DNA from: Bacteroidales bacterium
GTDB taxonomy: Bacteria; Bacteroidota; Bacteroidia; Bacteroidales; UBA4181
Direction: 5' to 3'
Assembly (NCBI GenBank): GCA_031275285.1
Contig: JAISOY010000204.1
Span: 1 to 64,000 of the forward strand
Length of the DNA stretch: 64,000 nucleotides
The notes beneath the pieces were generated by a model, which saw only the letters and a program-made list of their open reading frames with translations, was not told the DNA's origin and searched no databases. Position numbers and translations under genes: made by a program. Every line of letters begins with the position of its first letter. Position 1 is the first letter of the stretch. This document shows, one piece after another, positions 26,333-34,020 of the stretch.

Positions 26333-28090
26333 CTATTCTTCTAATAATTCGGAATGTGTAGACTTTTTGATAAAAATAATATAATCAAAATCATCGACCA
26401 GTTTTGTATCTGAAAATTCATGAGACATATTGACGGCACCTACATTCCTGAATGCCAATTCATCATCTGTCAGCCATCTGCTGGCATCGTTATCTTCTTC
26501 TTTTGCTTTCTTCAGATCCAGAAGGAAGATAGGTGCATCTACTGCATTGAAAAAGTATTCATAAGTGCCTATATAAGAAGGCTGGGCTTCATAAGTATTC
26601 AATCCGTTCGATCCCACAGCAGTGTAATTCCCGTCATGAAATGCAAATCCGATGGAAACATATTGTTCTCCTAAAGAACGGGACAGGTATTCCCCCATCA
26701 TTTTTCCCGTTTTTTTTACATGGCCGTTATGTGCCCATGCGACAATTCCCGTTTCGGGATTCTGCTTCTTGATCCACATCAGGTTCTCTGCCATATATTT
26801 ATCTCTCGACAGATAGTTTTTATCAAGGAACTGTTCAATGATCCTGGCATTCTGTCTGGCCCAGTCCGTTTTCGCCTGACCGGAGCCTGATTTTTCAATG
26901 GCTTCCCTTATGGTGGTTATCATGCCATCAATTTTTTCTTTTTGATCTTCAGATAAAGAAACGTTACCTCTATTTTGTCTTGATTCGTGTTTGATCTTGA
27001 ATAAAACATCAAATAATTCGGAGAGAATACCCAATGTTTTTTTATCGGACTGAAAGAATGTATCTAACTCGCGGATGGCTCCTTCAAAAAATTGCATATC
27101 AAAGCCGGTGAAGTAGAGTTTATTTTTCCGGATTTGATTGTGGTCTTTCATCCAATTCACCATGTCCAGCACTTCCCGGGTACGCCATGTCCAGAAGTAC
27201 ATTCCTTTGATCAGTTCTACCGGATCCCCCTCTCCGTCTATGATATATTGGTTCAATTTGTATGATTCGGGCATATTCGCTTCAATCGAAAAAATATTGA
27301 ATCCTTTCTTTTCACACATGTATTTAAGGATGCGGTGTTTCATCATAAAGATCTCCTTTGAACCGTGCGTGGATTCACCTAATCCCAGTATCTCTATGTT
27401 TTCGGTTAGTTTCCCTATAATTTCCATGTCTGAATCATCAGATTCAGCCGGATTGAATGTCCGTAACGGATAAATGTGTTTATTCAACCAGGCGATTTCT
27501 TTCCTGTTGGGAGGGGTAAGCCTCGGTGCTCCATCAATATATTTTTTGCCATCGATCCAGATTTCAAAATCATCGAACCAAGCCTTTCCTTCCCCGGTAT
27601 GTAACGCACCAAAATACATGCTGATCCCGGAGGAATCCACTTTCATATGAATGGTATATTCATTCCAGGTAGAATCTCCGCTCACGCCCCGGTCATACAT
27701 ATTGTCAAATCCCAGTATCTTCCCGTTTTCTCCATCGATACGGCACCATAAACCGGCATATCCGTTTTCCAGTTTCTCGGTTTTTATCTTTCCTTTAAAG
27801 GTAATCTCTTTTCCCCTTACCAGTTCTATGGGAAAAAGACCTGTGCATACCCCGAATGTTTTTTGCGAAGAGTTGGTATATTCCATCTTCAGGCTTTTCT
27901 TTCCTTCTATGTACTCCTCTTCGTCAAGATGGATCCGGTAACCGTTTCCACCACACATCCATTTTAAGGGAGCAGCCTGTTCATTTCCGAATTCAAAGCC
28001 AAGGTTCAGGAATTTCTGATCGGAAGAGGAGGGGGTATGGTTAGTACATCCCACAAAAAGGAAAAAAAGAATGATGGATACGTATTGCAT
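26333..28090 (-). CDS. erythromycin esterase family lipoprotein with N-terminal beta-sandwich
   Basis: The 585-residue protein has a lipoprotein signal (MQYVSIILFFLFVGC). Residues about 30-185 form a carbohydrate-binding-like beta-sandwich (NLGFEFGNEQAAPLKW and KAWFDDFEIWIDG). Residues about 230-580 match the erythromycin esterase family: LGLGESTHGSKEIFMMKHRILKYM with the catalytic His, FSIEANMPESYKLNQYI with the catalytic Glu, FYFTGFDMQ-like IYFTGFDMQFFE, and IVAWAHNGHVKK. The family hydrolyses macrolide lactones in EreA/EreB, but many members act on other, unknown esters. Resistance should not be assumed. It is a single minus-strand gene between GH2 and OmpH genes. Confidence 0.82.
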   Translation of the reverse strand: MQYVSIILFFLFVGCTNHTPSSSDQKFLNLGFEFGNEQAAPLKWMCGGNGYRIHLDEEEYIEGKKSLKMEYTNSSQKTFGVCTGLFPIELVRGKEITFKGKIKTEKLENGYAGLWCRIDGENGKILGFDNMYDRGVSGDSTWNEYTIHMKVDSSGISMYFGALHTGEGKAWFDDFEIWIDGKKYIDGAPRLTPPNRKEIAWLNKHIYPLRTFNPAESDDSDMEIIGKLTENIEILGLGESTHGSKEIFMMKHRILKYMCEKKGFNIFSIEANMPESYKLNQYIIDGEGDPVELIKGMYFWTWRTREVLDMVNWMKDHNQIRKNKLYFTGFDMQFFEGAIRELDTFFQSDKKTLGILSELFDVLFKIKHESRQNRGNVSLSEDQKEKIDGMITTIREAIEKSGSGQAKTDWARQNARIIEQFLDKNYLSRDKYMAENLMWIKKQNPETGIVAWAHNGHVKKTGKMMGEYLSRSLGEQYVSIGFAFHDGNYTAVGSNGLNTYEAQPSYIGTYEYFFNAVDAPIFLLDLKKAKEEDNDASRWLTDDELAFRNVGAVNMSHEFSDTKLVDDFDYIIFIKKSTHSELLEE

Positions 28091-28231
28091 ATCTGGATTA
28101 GGTTTATTTATTCGTAAAAATGCGAATAAATATCATTTTTGAGAAGCGGCCTTGATGGTATATGATCGTTGATGTAAACAATGGACTTTAATGTATACTT
28201 TCAACAAGTCATTGATAGATGGATCAAACCG

Positions 28232-28753
28232 TTAATTACTGCTTTTGATACCTAATTTCTTTTGGACCAAAGGTAAAATATCATGAGAATCAGCAGATTT
28301 TGAAATTATTGTCGCTTCATTGAGTACATAAGTGATGCCTTGCTCTTTAACTACTTCATCAACTGCTTTATTGGCCTTTTCAAGAATAGGTTGCAATAAC
28401 CTGGCCTGTTCCTGTTGAACGGATTGCTCTGCAGTTGTCCGGAATTTCTCAACATTCTGGCTCATGGTTGATAGTTCTTCTTCTCTTGATTGGCGGACCA
28501 ATTCTGTCCATTTATCCCTGTTCGTTGTATAATCCTCAAATTTACGTCTGAATTCCACCTGTAGTGATTCCAACTCAGCTTCAAGTGCTTTGGCTTCCTT
28601 TTGTATCGTTACCGTTAATGAGTCATATTCCGGCATAGACTGAATCAATTTTTCCATATTGATATGTGCCATTTTTAATGTCTTCTGTGCCATTATACTT
28701 TGACTTACAGTAACAACAGAAATAACCAACACTAACCTCAGTAAAATTTTCAT
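28232..28753 (-). CDS. OmpH/Skp family periplasmic chaperone
   Basis: The 173-residue protein has a signal peptide (MKILLRLVLVISVVTVSQSIMAQ), then KMAHINMEKLIQSMPEYDSL, the typical start of OmpH/Skp in this phylum. It continues with a long charged coiled coil (about residues 50-125, KEAKALEAELESLQVEFRRKFEDYTT) and a C-terminal GITYVLNEATIISKSADSHDILPLV. Skp trimers hold unfolded outer-membrane proteins in the periplasm. Length is normal. It is alone here, away from the usual bamA/lpx neighbourhood, so it is probably an additional paralogue. Confidence 0.88.
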   Translation of the reverse strand: MKILLRLVLVISVVTVSQSIMAQKTLKMAHINMEKLIQSMPEYDSLTVTIQKEAKALEAELESLQVEFRRKFEDYTTNRDKWTELVRQSREEELSTMSQNVEKFRTTAEQSVQQEQARLLQPILEKANKAVDEVVKEQGITYVLNEATIISKSADSHDILPLVQKKLGIKSSN

Positions 28754-28842
28754 TTTTATAATATTTAAAGTTTATTGCAAATAAAAAGAATTAATGGTTC
28801 AGAACTATTTAAATTTTGTTAAATAACGCATTGTTAAAAAAC

Positions 28843-28883
28843 AAAACCTGCCCCTTAAAGCAAATAATTACTTGTCAGGTTTT
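28843..28883 (-). terminator. possible terminator after the small lipoprotein gene
   Basis: AAAACCTG (28843-28850) pairs with CAGGTTTT (28876-28883). On the minus strand the stem is followed by GTTTTTTAAC. The loop is 25 bases long, so the structure is only moderate. It is about 70 bases past the stop. Confidence 0.4.
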
Positions 28884-28951
28884 TCCAGAATAAAGAAGTA
28901 ATGATCAACAAATATGCTGCTTATCGAAACAATAAAAAGTATGGTATATCC

Positions 28952-29251
28952 CTATTCTTTTTTGGTACAGGAAAAGGTCCTCTCTCCATCTTCATTAGAG
29001 TAAGTGTACGCGTTTTCGTAATATTTGATGTTGTTCTCCGTTTCATTACAGATCTCACCACTAACTTCATAGCAGACATATTCACCGGCTTCATCACATA
29101 TTTCAAATCCTTCGGGAATTTCCTCGCCCTCTTTTTCAAAATAAGAGATTTTTACTTTTTGTTTTTCCACACAATCAAAACAATATGTTTTCACCTTTTT
29201 ACAGGAGGATAAAGTAAGCAAAACAACAACCAACAATAATAGGTTTTTCAT
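28952..29251 (-). CDS. small Cys-rich lipoprotein of unknown function
   Basis: The 99-residue protein begins MKNLLLLVVVLLTLSSCKK, a clear lipoprotein signal with lipobox LSSC. The mature part is acidic and holds further Cys residues in YCFDCVEKQ, FEICDE, YVCYEV, EICNET and TFSCTKK. This suggests several disulfides or a metal site. I recognise no family. It is a single gene between OmpH and a 33-residue membrane peptide on the same strand. Confidence 0.65.
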   Translation of the reverse strand: MKNLLLLVVVLLTLSSCKKVKTYCFDCVEKQKVKISYFEKEGEEIPEGFEICDEAGEYVCYEVSGEICNETENNIKYYENAYTYSNEDGERTFSCTKKE

Positions 29252-29413
29252 AATGGTACCCCTTTTAAATGATAAAATTATCCCTTTTCTGGGAGAGTCA
29301 AAGGTAAGGTATTGACAGGTTTTTTACAAGAAATCAGTAAAAAAAAACACCATCCTTACGGAAAGATACATATATCCTGATACTTCCGGAAATGTATCAA
29401 CATGATGGCTTTT

Positions 29414-29515
29414 CTATACCAGGATCATGACCAATAGCACAATGACCAACAGGACCAGCATGATGATCAGGTTCCTGTTTCCTTTCTGTTTTTTTGCTTC
29501 TAATTTTTCCTTCAT
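29414..29515 (-). CDS. 33-residue single-pass membrane peptide
   Basis: The ATG at 29513-29515 opens a frame MKEKLEAKKQKGNRN followed by LIIMLVLLVIVLLVMILV and a TAG at 29414. It combines a strongly basic cytoplasmic head with one perfect hydrophobic helix, which is unlikely by chance. No matching family is known to me, although short proteins of this build are found in many Bacteroidota. A start region GCTATGAAG has no strong ribosome-binding site, as is usual here. It lies 162 bases upstream of the lipoprotein gene and just right of it is an IS remnant. Confidence 0.5.
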   Translation of the reverse strand: MKEKLEAKKQKGNRNLIIMLVLLVIVLLVMILV

Positions 29516-29589
29516 AGCTTAATGAATTTATGGATCTCCCTATCAATAAGATAACCGGGTCGACATTTATATAGATTATCGGTAGTGTT

Positions 29590-30148
29590 CTAAGAAGCTG
29601 TTTAAAAAAGAATTAAATGGAAAAACGCCACTGATTATCAGTTATTTAATTGGGTTGATTTTCATATCTTTATGGTTGCCAACCATATAAATTATGAAAA
29701 CCGTATCCAACGGACTTAACAGGCAATTAGTGGAGCACAATAGTAAGCATAATTCTTGACAAGCGCAAACGTAAACATGATTTGGGATTGATTTTTAATG
29801 CCTTGCTGTATCTGGTAAAGACAAGTTGCCAGTGGCGGATGTTACCCAGGTGTTATCCTAAATGGAACCTGGGTGATATTTATGCCGGTGGCGGTTACAG
29901 GGGTGAATTGAAGGAACGGGTTAAGTCATTGTTAAAATGCGATTTACATATCATCCTTAGAAAGAAAACCAAAAAGTTCATCCCTTTGCCTAAAAGATGG
30001 GTTGTTGAACGAACATTTGCATGGCCGTTAAATTCCAGAAGATTAGCAATTGACTTTGAATTCAAAACCTGTTCTGCTGAAGCAATAGTTAAGATATAAG
30101 ATAGCGGTTATAAAATTATTATTGAATAAAATTTAAACAGCTTCTTAG
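29590..30148 (+). mobile_element. internally deleted IS5-family element
   Basis: Perfect 17-bp terminal inverted repeats (CTAAGAAGCTGTTTAAA at 29590-29606 and its complement at 30132-30148) bound a 559-bp element. If the outer TA is a target duplication, the repeats are AGAAGCTGTTTAAA. Inside is a broken transposase of the IS5 superfamily. With ends intact and only 0.56 kb left, it is MITE-like and could be moved by a full-length relative elsewhere. Confidence 0.8.
29694..30099 (+). pseudogene. IS5-family transposase remnant
   Basis: The ATG at 29694 opens MKTVSNGLNRQLVEHNSKHNS and then stops. A second frame continues from about 29758 with KRKHDLGLIFNALLYLVKTSCQWRMLPRCYPKWN, which is the N-terminal domain of IS5-type transposases. 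It joins directly to LGDIYAGGGYRGELKERVK and the C-terminal PLPKRWVVERTFAWPLNSRRLAIDFEF. A frameshift and a large in-frame internal deletion therefore remove most of the DDE domain. It is not functional. Confidence 0.8.
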
Positions 30149-30257
30149 ATATCGTGGATCTTGATAGGTTAAGTATTCATTGCTACATATTGTTTCCTTA
30201 AGTCATATCGTTTTCGTCGAACTCGGGTTGGTTGCTTCATTTTAAAAATAACCAATT

Positions 30258-33200
30258 TTACTTGTCCATACTTTCGAACGCCGTTTTCAATTGTCCTATA
30301 AATTCCGGTTTATTTTCGCAGGCAAACCGGATAGATAAATTATTCCTGTTATTGTTGGGAATGCTTATACTAATCCGGTTCCATCCCTGTTTCAGGGGAA
30401 TATTTTGATATCCGGCGCCTGTCTTTTCCAATGGAGTGTTATTGATCCGGATCTCGTTTCCTTCGGTTGGGGTAAGATATATGTCTAATTTCGGCATATC
30501 GGGTTCTATCAGCAGGTCGTCCAACGGTCGCGGGCTCCACACGCGGAAAGTATACCGGGTTCTGTTATCTTGTTGCGTGGAAGGAAGATAACGGATATCC
30601 AATTTCCCTTCGGCATCTATCAGCGTTTCGGACATTTTCTTTCCCTCCGCTGGGATTCCGGCGCCGGCCAACAGTTTTTCCATAACACCGTAACCTTTGG
30701 TTGTTGAGGCAAAAGAAGAAAGCGTGCTGACATAAAATGCGGAACATTCTTCATGGAACTTTACAAATGCCGCGGAGGAACCTTTCATTTCGTTTTCGCT
30801 GCGTAAAACGGCTGCTGTTTTCAATTCTTCGGGACGTTTGTTCCATTTCCTCCAATTGGTATTACATGCATTCAGCAAGACCATCCCTTCATCAGCAAAG
30901 GGGCCGTTCAGCCCGTAACCGGAAACTTCTTCCTGCTGTATTTCGCAGAAATAGAAATCGGAGTTGACCATGTTACGCATCCATGATACGGGTTCGGGAA
31001 TAAACGATGATGCTCTTCGTTTATCCAACTCCAAAACGGCGGGCAACAATTTATTATAGGCGTCAACCGTTTCCGGGACGGGACACCATAACCAGAAATC
31101 GGCTCCTTGCTTTATTTGTTTTCCAAGCATTTCCAAATCCTTTGCTGACGGGGCCGTATTGCCGTCGGCTATGATCAACGCGCTTCCCGACTGTATCTTT
31201 TCCGAAAATACGACTCCGTGTTCTTCAAAAATACGTTTTACCGGGGAGTCATTTTTTCCGAAAAACAGAATCGTCTGGTATTCCTTTTCCGGCTTGACGG
31301 ATTCCCTTACCGCTGTTCCGGGCATTGTCGTCCATTTGCTCCATGCAGAGCCACCGGATGCGTTGGCCGCCTTAATAGCGTCGAACATCGGCCATGTACG
31401 GTATAGCGGTAACGTGGGGTCATAACCCGGGTTGAAAGTGGAACAATACGGTCCCATTCGTTCGGGCTGAATACCCGGTATTCCTTCCCTGTATCCGAGA
31501 AAGTGTATTCCGTCGTTTAAAGACGGTTCCGATGTTATATCCCGCTTACCGAAAGGTAATGGTTGCAGTCCGTACCACGCGATATTGAACACCGACACAT
31601 AGGAAGCGCCCATGATACGTTGCCGTGCAATCAGGTCGTAACATTCATAAGCCAATCCTTCCATGCGTCCCAGTTGCGATTCGTATGCGCGCTCGCCGTT
31701 GTATTTCGACACCTGTTCCGGCGTTCCGTAATATGCCATGCTGTGTTCACCGATTCCCCATGGTTTCCCGATTGCTTCCCAGCGTTTCATGGAATTATTA
31801 TCGCCGTAGTGTCCCACCGTCGTGGGAAGTATTCCGTCGCCATCATCTTCTCCGTCGCTGGATATCCATGGACGGGTGGGGTCATTTTCCCGCACAATAT
31901 CGCGCCAGTCGGCCCAGGCTTTCTTTTGCATATCCATCCATTCGGGTTTGTTGAATACATGCAGGATAACGGGCTTGTTTTCATTACTTACGCTCCATCC
32001 GAAAACACTTGCATGATTGCGGTCGCGGAGCACCATACGGCGAATATGCTCCTTGCAGTTTTCCCAGAAAACAGGAGAGTCCATTTTGGGACCTCCGTCG
32101 CTGGCCCAAATGGCGGTTTCCGCCAATACGCAGATCCCCATTTCATCGGCCATATCGAGATAAAAGCGCGGATATACCTGGGCATGCGGACGCACGGCAT
32201 TGGCGTTGATGTCCTTCAATGCGGTAAACCATGCCCATGCGTAACGGCGCGTCATTTGCGGCACACCCATAAAATGCCAAGAGTCGCCGCGTAATTCGAA
32301 CGGCTTCCCGTTGAGCAATTGCCGGGTTCCGTCAAATGTCCATTCGCGCCATCCGAAACGCTCATATTTCACATCGGTGACCTTTTTATCATTCAGTGTA
32401 AGCATGAGTCCGTACAGATTCGGATGCTCCGGCGTCCAATATTTCAAGTCGCCTTCTTTCACAGGTATCGACACCGTTATTTTTTGTACTCTTTTGGCAG
32501 GAATAGTGATTTTCCGACCCACAAGAGATAGCGAGGAAGAACCTGCAAGTTCCCAATCGGGGACAGGCGCCGAATTTACATCTGTTCCCGATTGGTTAAT
32601 CCATTCGTAAATATTGCCTTTTAACGTCGTTTTAACTTCTTTTGAACCGGTATTGGTTATTTCGACATCCAGTTCCAGCCTGGATGCCGAAACAGAAGGT
32701 TTTACAAACACATTGGATATATACGCGGACGGAACGGCCGTCAAAAAAACATCCTGCCAAATGCCTGCTATATGGTATCCCCACATGGAACCTGCAGGCA
32801 CGATACGCCGTCCTTTCGTTGAATTATCCTCAAACAAAGACTGGCTGCGCACGCCTACCAATATTTCAACATTCTGTCCCGCTTTCACATAAGGAGTTAT
32901 ATCCGCATCGAACGGGAGAAATAAATCGAAGTTTTCTGCCACTTTCCGCCCGTTGACATATACCTCGGTAAATCCGGCAACCGCTTCGAAATGCAAGCCA
33001 ATGTTGCATTCGTTCCAATCGGCGGGAATTTGCACGGAACGCCGCATCCAAGCCATTCTGACGTCATTCCATTCTTCGGGATACGACGGGTAATTGCGGT
33101 GGTCGGGACCTTCCAGGTTTCTGTTGGCAAACGAATTGATGTTCCAGGGAGAAGGTATTTTTATCTTGACCTTATCCCAACCGGAGGATACGGGTTGCGG

Positions 33201-33437
33201 CAACGCGGGAGCTACACCTTTACCGCGCTGGTAATCGCCCGGCAAGGGTACAGACTGGAAATCCCAACTTCCGTTCAGGCAGATCTCCTTCCTGAACGGT
33301 TTCTCTACTTTGCTGATATATCCCTCCGACGGAGCAAAAACATAAGGGTAATTCAGTTTATCGGGGTATGTTTGCTGCGAAAAAAGGGCAAAACAACAAA
33401 CGAATAATATGAAAACAGAAAAAACAATCTTTCGCAT
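30258..33437 (-). CDS. GH2 glycoside hydrolase, long multidomain form
   Basis: The 1059-residue protein has a Sec signal (MRKIVFSVFILFVCCFALFS). The sugar-binding domain (LNGSWDFQSVPLPGDY, from about 52) and Ig-like domain lead to a TIM barrel with acid/base E486 (WSVSNEN) and likely nucleophile E564 (GIGEHS). From about residue 720 there is a glutamine-amidotransferase-like domain (ILFFGKNDSPVKRIFEEHG), common in large Bacteroidota GH2 and GH42 proteins. A C-terminal beta-sandwich completes the chain. The product is periplasmic. Specificity (beta-galactosidase, beta-glucuronidase or other) is not resolved. G+C is visibly higher than in the genes at 18-28 kb. Confidence 0.88.
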   Translation of the reverse strand: MRKIVFSVFILFVCCFALFSQQTYPDKLNYPYVFAPSEGYISKVEKPFRKEICLNGSWDFQSVPLPGDYQRGKGVAPALPQPVSSGWDKVKIKIPSPWNINSFANRNLEGPDHRNYPSYPEEWNDVRMAWMRRSVQIPADWNECNIGLHFEAVAGFTEVYVNGRKVAENFDLFLPFDADITPYVKAGQNVEILVGVRSQSLFEDNSTKGRRIVPAGSMWGYHIAGIWQDVFLTAVPSAYISNVFVKPSVSASRLELDVEITNTGSKEVKTTLKGNIYEWINQSGTDVNSAPVPDWELAGSSSLSLVGRKITIPAKRVQKITVSIPVKEGDLKYWTPEHPNLYGLMLTLNDKKVTDVKYERFGWREWTFDGTRQLLNGKPFELRGDSWHFMGVPQMTRRYAWAWFTALKDINANAVRPHAQVYPRFYLDMADEMGICVLAETAIWASDGGPKMDSPVFWENCKEHIRRMVLRDRNHASVFGWSVSNENKPVILHVFNKPEWMDMQKKAWADWRDIVRENDPTRPWISSDGEDDGDGILPTTVGHYGDNNSMKRWEAIGKPWGIGEHSMAYYGTPEQVSKYNGERAYESQLGRMEGLAYECYDLIARQRIMGASYVSVFNIAWYGLQPLPFGKRDITSEPSLNDGIHFLGYREGIPGIQPERMGPYCSTFNPGYDPTLPLYRTWPMFDAIKAANASGGSAWSKWTTMPGTAVRESVKPEKEYQTILFFGKNDSPVKRIFEEHGVVFSEKIQSGSALIIADGNTAPSAKDLEMLGKQIKQGADFWLWCPVPETVDAYNKLLPAVLELDKRRASSFIPEPVSWMRNMVNSDFYFCEIQQEEVSGYGLNGPFADEGMVLLNACNTNWRKWNKRPEELKTAAVLRSENEMKGSSAAFVKFHEECSAFYVSTLSSFASTTKGYGVMEKLLAGAGIPAEGKKMSETLIDAEGKLDIRYLPSTQQDNRTRYTFRVWSPRPLDDLLIEPDMPKLDIYLTPTEGNEIRINNTPLEKTGAGYQNIPLKQGWNRISISIPNNNRNNLSIRFACENKPEFIGQLKTAFESMDK

Positions 33438-34020
33438 GATATCAATTTTTAAATAAATATATTTTTATAGGAAACTTCCGCAGGACACAGATGTAACACC
33501 TACGGTGTTATGGTGATACGGAGAGGTCGATATTTCTATTGAAAGGTATGCCCTACGGGAATACTTATCAGTAATAGAAGAATAAACCATACGCAACGGC
33601 ACAACCTCTAGGAGATTGCATAACAGCATCTGCCGAATGTATACTATATTCATTTCCTGATAATTTTAAAACGAACTTATTTTACATCTTGTTTGCTCAA
33701 CATACATTCGCGAAATTGCGTCTTACATTTACGCAAGCGAATCTTACGCCGGCGAAGTTCAATTTTACATTTACGCGACTGTCCCGTATTCAGCGTAACG
33801 TTCTGCCAATGTTGTCAACTTAAGCCTCCATGTTCGACGTAACGTCTCGCTACCTCGAAGCTAAAGAAAGGCTTATGTCTTGCATATATGTGTTTGGAAA
33901 GCTGGAGCCTTCCTTTTAACCCAACGAAGTTGGGAGACTTCGCCGAACGCAGGAACAGGTCTCTTACTTTTCACAATCCGGAAACGACTTTCACATCTGC
34001 ACTATCAATGGACCATACCA
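33438..34020. other. non-coding region of short hairpins and degenerate 21-bp repeats
   Basis: No gene is seen. It contains several small hairpins with three-base loops: TAACACC/GGTGTTA around TAC at 33494-33510, CCC/GGG around TAC at 33551-33559, AACCTC/GAGATT around TAG near 33604, and CCCAAC/GTTGGG around GAA at 33920-33934. Bases 33681-33785 divide into five 21-base units beginning T[TA]ACATTTACGC. The block around 33923-33945 is repeated at 50536-50560 with few changes. Confidence 0.45.
33681..33785. repeat. five degenerate 21-bp tandem units
   Basis: Units start at 33681, 33702, 33723, 33744 and 33765. Units three and five share TTACATTTACGC exactly, and the others keep the T-T-A-C start and a central CG-rich word. 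The spacing equals two helical turns. Unit sequences otherwise differ, so the repeat is old or only loosely selected. Confidence 0.4.

Noticed and set aside
31563-32294. A 243-codon open frame antisense to the long GH2 gene
   Set aside because: The GH2 domain signatures on the minus strand are continuous across it; long antisense frames are common in G+C-richer genes.
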